A stretch of 64,000 nucleotides of DNA, from NCBI GenBank assembly GCA_037974965.1, contig JBBPFI010000013.1:992001-1056000 (forward strand), given 5' to 3'. The notes below the pieces were generated by a model that worked only from the letters and a program-made list of their open reading frames with translations, made no database searches and had not been told where the DNA came from. Position 1 is the stretch's first letter, and the number at the start of each line of letters is the position of its first letter. Positions 40,055 to 52,316 of this stretch are shown in pieces. This DNA comes from Dacryopinax spathularia (Eukaryota > Basidiomycota > Dacrymycetes > Dacrymycetales > Dacrymycetaceae). Both the position numbers and the translations under genes were made by a program.

Positions 40055-43000
40055 ATGCCCCCGGCCCGCAGGGTGAGAAGCAGACAGAAGACGTCACCCT
40101 GTCCACACTGCAGGAAGCTGTTCGTAGGCGAGCGAGGCGTTTCCGTCCATTTGTCACGATCCTCAAGCTGCCGGAGTTGGCTTTCCGCTTCGCTGTCGGA
40201 GCCAACCCCCTTGTTGTCTCTTGACAACCTGCAGGGCTGGCAGCTTGACCCAGAATCCGACGCAGATGTGTCAATGAGCACTGAGCCAGGCGGCAACTCT
40301 CCGCACCAATGCTTCCCTGACGGTCATCTTGTTCTGGAGGAGAGCCTGCAAGAGCCATGCCTCAGCCAACACCCACTGACCAGCGGACTGCCCATGGACA
40401 CGGAGCAAGCGGCCTATTCTGGGGATGTGAGCCCATCCTCACCTTCACCTGCAGGGGCTGCAAGCGTTCACAGAACGTTCCTGGGGAATGGCTTCCATGA
40501 GAAGGTCATGGGTTGGGCACCGACGGTCTGGGAAGAGATCCAAGCAAAAGAAGCTCAGACAGGCAGCATTTTTGCCGGGTTTCGGGATTGGGCAGAGTGG
40601 GAGGTTGTTCACTTTCTGAAGACATCGAGCCTGACGCAGGGGACCATCAAGCGCTACTTGAAGACAGAATATGTGAGGATAGCAGCCCACTGGCCCAAGG
40701 GATCATGTGCTCAATCTTCACGTACTAGGTCGCTGCCCGGCCTTTTTCCTTCAACAACGTTGCTCAGCTGAATCGCAAGCTCCAGGCCTTGCCAGGAGGG
40801 CCCAAATGGCGGCACACCACCATTCGGATGCAGGAGGCACTCAATCAACCCCGGGATCTGCTCTACCGCGACCCTGTGGAATGTTTGGAATACCTCCTGA
40901 GCAATCCTACATTTAAGGATAATCTGATACTGGAGCCCTATTTTGAGTATACCGACGAATCCCTTTCTGAGCGACTCATCAACGAGATGCCAACAGGGAA
41001 CTACTGCTGCGAAGTTCAGGTAAGTGCAGTTGTTGGTTTTGAGGGAGCGAAAGAAGGAGAGCTGATGTAGTGATTCTAGAGTACCCTCCCAGCGGACACG
41101 ACCTTCCTTCCGATTATCTTTGGCTCTGATAAGACTCATCTGACAAGCCACTCGGGGGACAAATCTGTCCACCCAATATATATCACCACTGGGGCCATCC
41201 AAAAAGCAGTGCGGGCAAAGACCAGCACCCGGGCTTGGTTGCTCCTTGCTTATATCCCCACGGATGGCTTCACTGGACACTGGATCACCAAGACCGAGCG
41301 GCGCACCATGCAGAATCTCCTCCTGAAGCAGATGTGGCATGCCTGCATGCGCCACATTACTCAACCCCTTGTCACAATCGCAACCGTTCCTCGGCGAATG
41401 GTTGACTCTTTTGGGCGAATTCTCAAAGTGGTAGCCCGAATTGCTGCCTGGTCGGCAGACATCCAAGAGCAGCTCATGATCGCCTGTTTGTCCAGCAATA
41501 GCTGCGTCTCCTGCCTGGCCTCGGTTCACCAATTTGATGACGACGTGGAACACCCCCCTCGGACTGGCCAGTGGATTTTAGGGACCCTCCGGCGGCTTCG
41601 AGAGGAGCACCCAAATCTCAGCCCTTACAAGTTCCAACAGCTCTGCTCAAAGGAAGGCCTGAACGGCGTGGAGAAGCCCTTTTGGTCGCATCTACCCCAT
41701 TTCGATATTTGCAGCGTCCTCACACAAGATGTGCTGCATGGCCTGCATAAAGGTTTCTTCGACCACACAGCCCAGTGGGTTCTCGACACTGTGGGGAGAG
41801 AAGAAATGGACGTTCGACTTAAGAATGCACCAAGAAGTCCTGGCATGGAGTATTTCCCGCGAGGTATCAGCACTATATCACAATGGACTGGAAAAAAACA
41901 TCGCACCCTTGAGAGGCTTATCCTCCCATCTGCTGCCAGCGCAGAAGGGATGACACCAAGGGCCATTCGAGCGACCAGAGCACACCTCGACTTCATTCAC
42001 CTCGCACGATATCCCAGCCACAGCAGGAGTACCCTGGGCTATCTAGATCGGGCCAAGATGGAGTTCTTCAAGCACCGGTGGGAGTTCGTGCAGAATGGAA
42101 CACGGTCCCAGGGCCATTTCCAAGTAGCCAAGCTCCACAATCTCAGCCATTGGAGAAGCAACATCGAGCTACTAGGAACCCCAGACAACTACAACACGGA
42201 AACACCGGAGCGTTACCATATTGAGTATGCCAAACAAGCGTACCGGGCCACCAATAAGAAGCAATATATAAAGCAGATGGTCACCTGGCTGGACCTTCAA
42301 GAGAAGATCCAGGCATTCCACGCATACTTGACCTGGAGGCTTGGGCCCGTGGCATCTGGGGGAGGGCAATTGGACGACCTTCCGGGAAACATCGATGATT
42401 TCTCTCCAGACTTGGAGGTGGAGGATGATCAGATTATGGGGGAGCAGGCGGAGATGCCGGCATTGTTGGAAGAAGAAATATTAGCGGGTGGGTAGTATTG
42501 CCTTCTTCCTGAAACTTCCCGCTGAGAACACCCAGACCCACCGGCAGCTGGCATGATTCTGTCATCCAGGCATGCTTTAACCTCCAAACCCCATCTGGAG
42601 AACATACCCCTTGCGGAGGCTTCACAACTGTTTGCCCTCCCCGAGTTGAAGGAGAAATTGCTGCTTTTCTGCCTCAATCGGGCCAGCCCTGAAGGCAGGG
42701 AGATTCACAAGATTCCACCAGGCACCCGGTTACCAGGGGAATTTGCACGCTTGGACATCTGGTTTCACGTCCGACTCTCTCTGCCCAAGCTGGATGAGCA
42801 ATTTGGAATCCAAGGCAGCAGACTAGTCCGCGCTCGACCTTCTTCAACGGGACCAGCGGCCAACTCCCTTAGTAATCGCGCAAAGAAGTTCTTGCAGCCT
42901 GAGCAACAATGTGATCCGGTCCTTGTGGCCATTGATCCCCACTTGGCAGGAAGTGAGACACTTTCTGGTATGCTCCAGTCTTCCCCTTGTCCTTTTTAGC

Positions 43001-43366
43001 GGTTTCTCACCACCCTTTCCAGGCTTACAGGCAGCAAGGCTCCGGATTATTTTCCGTGGCAGCAATGCCCCCCTTGGGGGCACAGCAACAGAGCCCCTTG
43101 CACTTGTTCATTGGTATACTAAAACAAAGCCAGAGCCAGAGCCACACCTCCTTATGTACAAAGTCTCCAGGCTGAAGCAGCAAAACGCGGGTAAGGCTGC
43201 TGCTCATGTCATCCCCCTTTACTCTGTTGTCCGTAACTGCCCTCTTATTCCTGACTGGGGCAAAGAAGCCGACCCTGCCCTCACGCATTCTAACGCGCTA
43301 GACTCCTGTCAAAAATTCTATATCAACTCATTTGCTGATACCTACACCTACATGTCTACTTACTAA
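40055..43366 (+). CDS. Plavaka-type transposase
   Basis: The ATG at 40055 opens MPPARRVRSRQKTSPCPHC, a C2H2-like finger (CPHC...GVSVHLSRSSSC). Exons continue through GTIKRYLKTEY, VAARPFSFNNVAQLNRKLQ and PKWRHTTIRM. The family hallmark is in the exon from about 41080: LPIIFGSDKTHLTSHSGDKS, then HPIYITTGAI, TSTRAWLLLAYIPTD, HFDICSVLTQDVLHGLHKGF, and ETPERYHIEYAKQAYRATNK (probable catalytic Glu region). C-terminal exons end HVIPLYSVVRNCPLIPDWG and KFYINSFADTYTY. All expected sections are present in order with consensus introns, so the gene may be functional. It mobilises CACTA-related Plavaka DNA transposons. It lies next to the right end and is transcribed towards it. Confidence 0.88.
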
Positions 43367-43479
43367 TACAAGTCCCTCCAAAATAAACACACTCAAAAAC
43401 CTTTCTTTCCCCTGCCCTAAAGTTCTAAAGCTAAACCTGAAGCAATCCTGAGCAATGCAAAGTAAGCCAAGTTTGACAG

Positions 43480-43677
43480 AATGACCTCTATACAGACTGT
43501 GAAACATAGCGTAACTATGTCACAATAGGGAACATAGGTTAGCATAGACGGTTAACGCGGAGCATAGGGATTTTTTTCATATCATAGGCTGCATAGACAA
43601 CATAGGGATTTTCTAGCCTATGTCATTACAGCATTGCTAGGCTCCCTACACTAGCTACCCTATATATTTAAAGCACG
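43480..43677. repeat. Right subterminal motif region
   Basis: AT-rich stretch with CTCTATACAGACTGTGAAACATAG (shared TCTATACAGACT with the left end at about 20930), repeated CATAGG/CATAGGGATTTT words, CTAGCCTATG and GCTAGGCTCC. Confidence 0.6.
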
Positions 43678-43687
43678 TTTCCTGATG
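43673..43687 (-). repeat. Right terminal inverted repeat of the Plavaka element
   Basis: GCACGTTTCCTGATG. The last 10 bases are the exact inverse of the left end. AC (43688-43689) follows and matches the AC before the left end. Confidence 0.7.
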
Positions 43688-43689
43688 AC

Positions 43690-46600
43690 GATGAGGATGA
43701 TGAGGATGGGGACGAGGATGATGAGGATGATGAGGATGGCGATGAGGACGATGATGATGAGGACGAAGTGAGGGCTGGGTTGCAGGAAGACAATGCTTCT
43801 GATACTTCAGGTACGTCTCTTCATGGTGCTGCACATCCTTCAACTCACTGTTCCACGCACAGATGACTTTCCCCCAAACCTTTCACCCTCCTCCCTTCAG
43901 CAACTCGGTACTGCGACCGACCCAGTGCATACCACCACTGAAGATCATCCGGACCTTGTCCCTCACGACCTCACCATCGCCCTGCCATTTCGTATCGTCG
44001 TCTGTCGCCGATGTGCATGCGGCGTCCCAGCAGAGCACTTGGTCGGCCACTGCCTCAGCCCATCCCACCGCCATCCAGGCGAGTCTTCACCTGCCCCTCC
44101 TCCGTCCCTCATCCAGTCTCTTGCTCTCATGAGCAGCGACTGTGTGATCCCCGCTATCGTGTTCAAGCCCGTCCCCGGCATCAGCAACCCACGACTGGGT
44201 TGGCGCTGCAAGCACCACGCACGACAGGGTGCGTCCCACCACTGTCGTCGTCCTTACGCATCCAAGAGCGCCTTCACCCGGCACCTCGACCGCCATCATC
44301 CGTCCACCATCCGTCAGGTCGGTCGAGTCCAGCGCAACTCGCAGAGATGCTGGGTCCAGAGCTTCTTCCTGGTGAAGAACCTTCGAGCTGGCCGTCCCTT
44401 CCTCGTCCAGCCTATTGATCTCGGTGCTGCCACACCGTCTGCAGGTGTGGCTGTTTTCCTTGCCGATGCACGCATGGTCGACGCACAACGGGTACACGTG
44501 GCTGGGAACAGCGTCGAGCTGTGCGCGCTAAACCACTTTAACATGCGCCGTCCTTGGCTCATGCTCTTCCAAGAGCTCAACGTCATCGCCGTGGCCCGGC
44601 TCGGCACCTTTACCATCAATCACGAAAGGGAAGAAGACCCGCTCGAGACGATCAAGGCCACCGCTCAGGCCTATATCAGCAGGATCCATACGACCGTCAT
44701 TCCTTCCCTTGACGCTGATAGCGTCCGTCGTCGCCTTGCCATCTCAAGTGGGCCTTTCACCCTCGGTCAACCTCATGGGGCCTACCTCCGTCGCCATTCG
44801 ACCAACCAGCTCGGCACACTCCTCGCCCATCTCGTCTATGCGCTTGCTTGCCTGCGTGGACGGCATGCACACCTCTATCCGTCCTACATGCTTGGTCTCT
44901 CTTCTGAGCAAGAGGAGTGCGCCCAGCAACTTGTCACCAAGATCTACGCCGAGGAGCCCTTTGGGAGCGAGCTGCACTCCTTCCTGTTTGCCCTTATCAC
45001 CGGGAGAAAGGCAACCAGCCAAGCAGTCTGGGCGCCTCTGGAACGCTTCCTCCTCCTCGCCTGTCTCCAAGACACTGGCGTCCTCAAGTCAGTCGAGGTT
45101 ATCAGCCCGATCACCACCCGCTTCCTCCACCTCCTCCGCGATGTGTTGTGCGAGGAGATTGCTGTGCGTGCTGGGGACAACTTTGACCGACAGCTGGAGG
45201 TCGTCCGCGAGTTTACGCCCTACTATACCGAGGGTCACGACTTTCCGATCGATGCCCTTCGCACCGTCTCAACGCTGGTCACTGCGATTGTGCGCAACAA
45301 GCCTTCCCTGCCCGACACGCACTGGGACCAGATGCACGAGCATGTCATCCACAAAGGGATGCCGGTCAACATCAACCGCTTTCGCTTGGGGGCAGTCGCA
45401 ATCGTCAAAGAAGCAGAGCAAGCCCTGCATGACAACGTCTGCCATGGGCTCTCTTTCCCCGAGCTTGAAGCATACATCGAGCAGGTGCTCGATGGTACCT
45501 GCTCGATCAACGACTACATTGCCCAGCAAAAGGGCGATTATTCGTTCTTGACGGATGCGAAGAACATTGAGCTTGGGCAGTTTCGCAGCAACCACCTCCT
45601 CATCGTCGCCATGATGGAGCACGACCGCACCGCGCCTGCTGCGACCCCCATCCTCACCCGCAACGACATTCCTGCGCCGGGCTTTTGCAACGTCCTCGTC
45701 AAGAAGTGGCTCAACACCCTCCACGCCTTCAAGCACCAGCTGCTCATCGCCTTGCACATCACCGGCGGAGGAGTATGCCGAGGCACTGAGTCCCTCAATT
45801 TTCGCATTTGCAACGATGCCAAGGGCTCCCGCTCCCTCATCTTCATGGACAAGCTGCTTGTCTTTGTCCGCGACTACCACAAGCTGAGCTGGGCCGACTC
45901 GCCCAGCAAGATCAGCCTGCGATGGTTCCCTCGCAGGGTCAGTCGGCTCTTGCTCCTCCATCTCCTGCTCGTCCATCCGGCGGAGATGTACTTGACAGCC
46001 AAGTTTGGCAGCAGGCACGCGGCCGACCTGGCTGCAAACTACCTCAGCGCAGCCGGCGACGAGCTCATCACCTCGGAGCAGCTGTCTGCCTCCCTCCGAC
46101 GGCTCACACTCACGCACATGGGCGCACCGCTTGGCATACAGGCCTATCGTCATGTCAACCAGGCTTTGCTTAGCCTTGTCACCGACAAGCCGCTTGGCGA
46201 GGATGCAGACGAGGTTGAGATGGACAGCGGGATTGATATGCAGAGCGGACATACCGCTGCAACCGCTCGTCTGCACTATGACCGTGAATACTCGGTCTAC
46301 GCCCACACCTCGGCCGGTCACATTGCCATGATGAGGAACGTCAGTCTCAGCTGGCATCATTTCCTCAATCTGGGACCACCCGTGCAACATCCCGAGCCGC
46401 TCCACCGCCAGTCCGTGCAGCAGCCGCATCTTCTCAACGCTCGTCCCAACGCCATCCAGCCCCGTGTTCCTGCTGAGTCGCCCATTCAAGTCTTGCGCCG
46501 AGTGAGGAACAATCCCACTGCCCAGTTCCGGTCAAGCGAGCAAGCACGTCTGTGCGAGCTCATCATCGCCCACCAGAAGCATGTCCTCGCCATCCTGCCC

Positions 46601-48475
46601 ACTGCTGCGGGAAAGACGTTTGCTTCAGCGTTTGCCTGGTGGACACGACCTGCATCGGTGGTCGTCTTTATCGCACCGCTCATCGCCTTGCGTGACCAGA
46701 TGTCCAATCGGTTGGCACATCTTGGTATTCCTGTTCATGCCTGGCGGGAGGGAGAATACTTTGAGAGCGGGTTTGTCATCCTGAGCGTGGAAGAAACGAG
46801 CCATCCGGGATTCAAGGACTGGCTCATGGCTAATGCAACCTCGGGCATGGTCACCCATGTCATCTTTGATGAGGCACATCAGCTCCTCACGGCCGAGAAC
46901 TACCGGAGCTCTCTCCGACACTTTGCCTTCCTCGCCGCTCTCTCCCTCCAACTCGTCCTCCTCACTGCGACCCTCCCTCCCGTGCATGAGAAGGCGCTCC
47001 TGGAGAAGCTTGAGCTCGATCCGGCTGCGGTCGACATCCTGCGTGCACCTTGCACAACTCGTACTGAGCTGCGACTCGACTTTGTCAAGACAAAGTCGGT
47101 CCAGGACACGCTCTCGCGTGTGAGCAAGTTTATCGAGGCACATCCACTCTCGCATGCTGAGCGCGGTCTGGTCATCACCCGCACACGCGATCAGGCAAAC
47201 ATCCTCGTTGGCAAGCAGCCTGCATACCTCTACCTTGGTGACACGGGGGGAGAAGAGCGACGAGAGGTCTTGCAGGCATGGATCCAGGGCAAGAGCAGCC
47301 GTTGGCTGATTGGCACGTCGGCCATTGAGCAAGGCATCGACTATGATGCTGTCCGGCACATCATCTTTGTGGAACCCCCGCATGGTATCACATCGTACGT
47401 CCAAGGTGCAGGACGAGGCGGTCGACGGATTCCTCGATGTGATGTCGTCCTCTTCTACTCGACCAGTCCCGCTCAGGTTTTGCAGAGCGAGGACTATGCC
47501 GGCCAGAACGCACTTCAGGTGCTGCTGTCAACTCCGCTTTGCCGTCTGCAAGTGATCTCATCCTACTTTGACAAGGAGATTACGACGTGTGCAACACTTG
47601 GTCTGAGTGAAGGCAATCTTTGTGATCGATGTCGTCCAGTGTCCAACAAGCGACGAGCAAGCGCAGATTTGGATGATGACCGGCGAAAGCGACCGCGCAC
47701 ACCCGCTCCCATCCAAGCACCCGTCCAGGCACCCTCCCCTCCTCAGGCACCAGCACCTCAGACGCAACCAAGACAGCCATCAGCACAGGCCCCACGCGCT
47801 AAGAGCATCACGACAGGCCCGGGACCATTGATCGTTGCCTCTGCATCCACCCGCCGAGCAGCCCAAGCCGATCGTGCGATGATCCTTCGCGGGCTCCACA
47901 CCTGTGCCCGGCAGCTCCGACCTCGGTCTAGGGAGGGAGCTGTCTGCTGCTTGTGCCAGTTTGCCAGCGCTGAGGCCAGCTGGCTTGCACGCCATCAGGC
48001 CAGTGAGACTCCTTTGACGCCAGAGACACAGGCACACAACTGGCCTTTCCGCTGTTCCTTGCACCAAGCCCTGGTCCACTCAGGCCAGCACGACACCAGT
48101 CGACATGCCGTTTGGCAGGACTTTGCAAAGATTGGCACCAACTTGGGCCTTGACATTTGCTATCTCTGTGCCTGGCCCAACCAGGGAGGCGACTCTCCAC
48201 ACCCAGCCAGCGTGTGCACTCATACTTCCCAAGACTTTCCCGACACCGTCAAGTTGCTCGCCTTTGTTGTACACGGCCGATCAACCCTCCTCCGTGCCAC
48301 CCTCACACGCCTGCAAGTGCCTGCACAAGACATTCATCATATCCACGCAGACCTCCGGCACTTTAAACAATGGCTCTGCAATCGCCATACATGGTATGGA
48401 TCCCACTGGCTCCGATTCTTCCATGCCCTCGCCTTAGAGTTGGGGTGGGTCACAGAAAGCACTTGCCCGTTGTAG
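43690..48475 (+). CDS. RecQ-like helicase 2, main part (cassette 2)
   Basis: Resumes inside the acidic tract (DEDDEDGDEDDEDD) in the frame of 20273-20782. A 52-bp intron (43811-43862, phase 1) matches the intron of helicase 1. The rest of the protein follows: OrsD/DUF3505-like Cys/His region (VCRRCACGVPAEHLVGH, then C..H...HLDRHHP), recombinase-like segment (GGGVCRGTESLNF, AYRHVNQALLSL, SGHTAATARLHYDR), RecQ motor (AAGKTFASAF, DEAHQL, TATLPP, GIDYD, QGAGRGGR) and the Cys-rich tail (CCLCQFASAEASW, CYLCAWPNQ). The full gene without the insert would code for 1747 residues. Motif II is canonical DEAH here. Apart from the insertion I see no break. About 70 percent identical to helicase 1 by eye, so the duplication is not very recent. 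Confidence 0.87.
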
Positions 48476-48569
48476 TCGAGTTGTTTTCCTTTTGCGTTAT
48501 ATAGTCCTTCCTTAATATAGTACAAATCCAGTAGTCCCTCCATAGAGTAGAATACGTTACACCGAACAA

Positions 48570-48850
48570 TTCCCTTGCATGCCCTTGCGAGCACTCGGGA
48601 GAGATTTCCTTCCGCACGAAAAGCATACCCCTCCGCGCAAAGACGTTTCCTTACCCGCCAAATAGGGTCCTTTCCAGGGTAGAGAATTCCTTTCCCACTG
48701 ACAAGGGTCCCCCGTCCGCGTCTCAATGTGTTTTCCTTTCCCACTCGCAAGGGTCCCCGTCCGCGTCTCAATGTTTTCCTTTCCCACTCACAAGGGTCCC
48801 CGTCCGCGTCTCAATGTTTTCCTTTCCCACTCACAAGGGTCCCTTTATCA
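48570..48850. repeat. Intergenic TTTCC...GGGTCCCCGTCCGCG repeat cluster (e)
   Basis: Four nearly exact units of about 42 bp (TTTTCCTTTCCCACTCRCAA, then GGGTCCCCGTCCGCGTCTCAATG), preceded by looser copies. It is close to the variant in cluster (d) at 19.3-19.5 kb. Confidence 0.88.
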
Positions 48851-48907
48851 CCGTCTGGACTGGAATGCAAAAAGTTGGAAGGCGCTGACGCCACTCACTC
48901 ACTCAGG

Positions 48908-48909
48908 CC

Positions 48910-48953
<44 letters not shown>

Positions 48954-48956
48954 GCA
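48908..48956. repeat. (CAACGA)n microsatellite
   Basis: About eight hexamer copies of AACGAC, then ACGGCAACGG, about 140 bp before the SNF2 gene 2 start. Confidence 0.9.
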
Positions 48957-49097
48957 ACGGTCAAGGCCAATATACCACCACGGCCAATACCAACCTCCAC
49001 ACAATTATACCCTCTCTCTCTCTCTCTCTGGCTTGGTTCATAGCTCTCTGGCGCTTATATCCCCGCCGACATTCTCAGTATTTCCTAACACCTGCCC

Positions 49098-52000
49098 ATG
49101 CCGCCCGTGCCACCGACCGAAGGAGGCCCGCCTCCCTTGACTGATTGGGACACATACAGTATCGACTCGGACGAATTCCTGGATGAAGAGGATGAGTATG
49201 GTCGCCTCCCCGCCCCGTCATATAACCCTGTACCGCTGCCGGACCCACCTGAGGTGGAGGCGACCTGGCAGGATTTGCTCCGGGAAAAGGGGGCCTTTGG
49301 TAAGACGGAAAGAGACAAGAGTGTCGAGGCCGAGATTCAGCTCTTTGAGCGGAAGTTTGGTGTGCGGCGAACAACAGCCCAATGGTCACTGTCAGCCATT
49401 CGACGAGCACCACCAGCAACCACAGGAGCAGCAGCACCACCTCCCGTTATTGATCTGTAAGTCCTGTTCGCTGGATGTATGCGCCATTTTCTTACCCGGC
49501 ATCAACGTGAGCACCGTGCCCCACGAGGAAGCGGATGAAAATGAGGAAGGGCGCGATCTCACAGGTGAGTTTGTCCTTCGCCGTCAAGCAGTAAACTTAT
49601 CACTTGTAGATGAATGCCGTCGTGCAATGGTCAATCTCGGGATCAAGAACAGGAACGACACGTTTCGAGGGATGAGCATCGCTCTCTTCCCCTACCAGGC
49701 CATGGGGGTAGACTGGATGGCACGCGTGGAGGAATACTCATCGTGCGTCGCATCTCACGAGCAAAAACCTCGCTGGCTGACTCTCGCGTCAAGGCCAAAG
49801 GGTGGTATCCTTGCCGATGAGATGGGCCTAGGGAAGACGGTCCAAGTAATCGCCCATCTCGTGCATATGAAGAAGCGCTTCACTCGAGCCCCTCGGACCG
49901 GGCACACGCTCATAGTTGTGCCTGCCAACCTCATCCTTCAATGGGAGTCGGAGATTAAGAAGCGAGGGAATGGGACTCTGAGCTGGTGGAAATGGTGGGA
50001 CGCTGGCAGGCAAAAGAGGGCAGTGCTGGAGCAGTACGACGTCATCCTCACGACATACTCGGGTGTGCAGGAGCAAGCCGTCCAACGCTTGCATTGGCAT
50101 CGAGTCATTCTCGACGAAGCACACAGCATCAAGACGCCGGACCGCAAACGGACCAAGGCCTGTCTCAGTCTCATTGCTCGACACCGTTGGTGCCTTACCG
50201 GCACACCGATCCAGAACGAGATTCAGGAGGCCTGGACGCTCATTAACTTTGTGCAAGTTCCGTTCTACCGCGATAAGGGATACTTTGACCGCAATCTTGC
50301 ATGGCTGTCCAAGGCATCGAGCGACGACGTCAAATCTGGGATGTATGACGTCTTCCAGACCTGCATGCTGCGACGCAGCTTCAACGACATGTGTTTTGGC
50401 AAGCTGATCACCGAGCTTGAGAACAAGCAATTTGTTCGTCCGGAACTGCCGCTGTCTGAAAGGTGGCGCAAGGTGTACGACGAGCTGCAGGAGGAGGCTC
50501 GGAAACATTTCGAGTCGCAGAAGACAAAGTACGTGCTGTTCCCCTTGCAAGCGACAGCGGCTAAGCGTGACAACAGGAAAGGCAAGAAAGTGCAAGGAGA
50601 GGTCCGCAAGAAGCGTGAGTTGGGCATGCCTTGTAAGCACACATCCTGATGCTGTTTAGTGTGGGCCAACTGTCAAAGAATGTGTCGATTTTTGGCTCAT
50701 CCGGTACTCGGATATGCGTACCATCACGCCAAGGATTGGGAGGACGAACTGGAAGGGTGGGAAGAGGAGCAGGTGCGGGCGTTTGAAGAGCGCAGACAGG
50801 TGCGTCTGCTACGCAATTGCATGTGCGCCTACATATTGACCGCTCCATGCAGCCCCCCCGCACTTGCAGCGCATGCGACAAGGGCCAATTGGAGTCGAGA
50901 GACACATATTGCAGTCCTTGTGGTCATATGTACTGTCACGGTATCGTCGACTACACTCTGACATGCCCGCAACGAAGCTAACACATCTTCAGAATGCTGG
51001 GAGACAATGGCCCAGCGAGAACCAGTCAGGTGCCCAGTGAAGGAGTGCCGTGGCAAGAGGGCGCACCTGGCTGTATATGCACTTCCCTTGGAGGTCCTGC
51101 CGTTCGCGGACAGCGGGGATGACGACATGGACAAGCTTAAAGCCAAGCCTCATGTGAAGAAGGCGATTGACATGAACGCAGTCTGGTCGGATAAGGTGCG
51201 CTTGCCTGACCAGCCCTCGTTTTGCATAGCTGATACGTGTGCAGTTTACAGTAAGCACGGCACGGTGGTCAATGGGGAACGTCATGCTCACCGCCTGGTC
51301 CAGTTCATCTACCATCGTATCGAAGAGCATATGGAGGAGGACGCACTCAGGATCTCCGCATTGGAAGCGAAAGGGGAAAAGATCGGTCCTGCAGACGTCG
51401 CTTCCAAGTATATTGTCTTTTCCAAGTGGGTCAAGGTCCTCGACCTTCTTGCTTATGCATTCTCGTTAATCCCAACCTTCAATGTCGCCCGGTGAGTGCT
51501 TGTCCATCCGCATGAGTCCTCCACTGACTTGAACATCAAGTTATGAAGGTCCCATGTCGCAAACTCGACGTGCAGAGGCGCTGGAGTCGTTTATGAAGCT
51601 TGAAGGGGGGGCAAATGTCTTGCTTGTATCAATAGAGGCTGGTGGGACGGGGTACGAGCGTGCTATTCAGTCCGACTGGTGTACTCACTCTTCTTAGACT
51701 CAATCTCACACGGGCTAACATCATCTTCAACATCGACCCACACTGGAATTATGCCAAGGAGAGACAAGGTATGTGAATGCCCGTGCCGTGGGAGGACTTC
51801 GTCTGACAGTAACCAGCGTATAATCGTGCACATCGTGTGGGACAGCTGAAACGTGCGTGCTTGCATCCCAGCGATGGGATCCTTTGCTGATGATATGCAG
51901 GCGTCCTGGTCTATGCCCTGTCCCACAAAGACACCATTGAAGATCGCATCGTCAAGCGCCAGAGGGACAAGGCGCAAATGATGTTGCAGGCCTTTGGTAA

Positions 52001-52112
52001 GGGCAAGCCGGAAGATGTCACCAAGGCGCTCAAGAATTTGGCCGACAGTGAGTGTGATCGTCGACAAGATAATGCAATCGCTCATCTCTTCACAGTTGTC
52101 CTCAATCACTAA
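49098..52112 (+). CDS. Rad5/Rad16-like SNF2 helicase with embedded RING (cassette 2)
   Basis: The ATG at 49098 opens MPPVPPTEGGPPPLTDWD with the same acidic DEFLDEEDEYGRLP motif as the paralogue. Introns are seen at about 49456 (GTAAGT), 49565-49609 and before motif I (GTGCGT...TCAAG). The lobe 1 motifs DEMGLGKT, DEAHSIK and LTGTPIQN are intact. A RING-like finger follows: CSACDKGQ...TYCSPCGHMYCH|ECW...RCPVKEC, with a 50-bp intron between two of its Cys. Lobe 2 has KYIVFSKWVKVLDLL, GGTGLNLTRANIIF and AYNRAHRVGQLK. A last intron splits off the terminal codons IVLNH, and the TAA at 52110-52112 lies inside a 33-bp repeat. Expected to translocate on DNA and possibly to act as a ubiquitin ligase. 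It is third in the cassette, 0.6 kb after RecQ-like gene 2. Confidence 0.83.
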
Positions 52113-52258
52113 GTCGATGCCCGAACAGTCGTCTTAGATCGCTAAGTCGATGCCCGAACAGTTGTCTTAGATCGCTAAGTCGATGCCCGAACAGTCGTCT
52201 TAGATCGCTAAGTCGATGCCCGAACCGTTCATCCTACGACCGCTAAGTCGATTCCCTT
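52108..52258. repeat. 33-bp tandem repeat overlapping the SNF2 gene 2 stop
   Basis: Three near-perfect 33-bp copies (CTAAGTCGATGCCCGAACAG, then TCGTCTTAGATCG) and a fourth and fifth degenerate copy. The TAA of the first copy is the stop codon of the upstream gene. The unit contains the palindrome-like GATCGCTAAGTCGAT joint. Confidence 0.9.
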
Positions 52259-52316
52259 TGCACTAGTAGATTTCCCTCTGTACATACATACATACATGAA
52301 TGTCAGGACAGTCTAC

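Larger units (their letters stand above)
20783..43689. mobile_element. 22.9-kb Plavaka-type DNA transposon with cargo genes
   Basis: Left end CATCAGGAAA (20783-20792) and right end TTTCCTGATG (43678-43687) are perfect inverted 10-mers, with TGC shared a little further in. The dinucleotide AC precedes the left end and follows the right end (43688-43689), a probable 2-bp target duplication. The flanking helicase codons join in frame when the element and one AC are left out. Both subterminal regions are AT-richer and carry repeated CCTAGG/CTAGGCT/CATAGG words and a shared TCTATACAGACT. Inside is an apparently complete Plavaka transposase plus about eight cargo genes. Plavaka elements are CACTA-related DNA transposons of agaricomycetes, and association with TET/JBP genes is established for the group. 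The end assignment is by eye. Confidence 0.82.

Noticed and set aside
20783-43689. Reading the middle region as a giant intron or as host genes unrelated to a transposon
   Set aside because: Inverted ends, matching AC on both sides, subterminal words and a terminal Plavaka transposase explain the region better; no GT...AG pair fits its borders.
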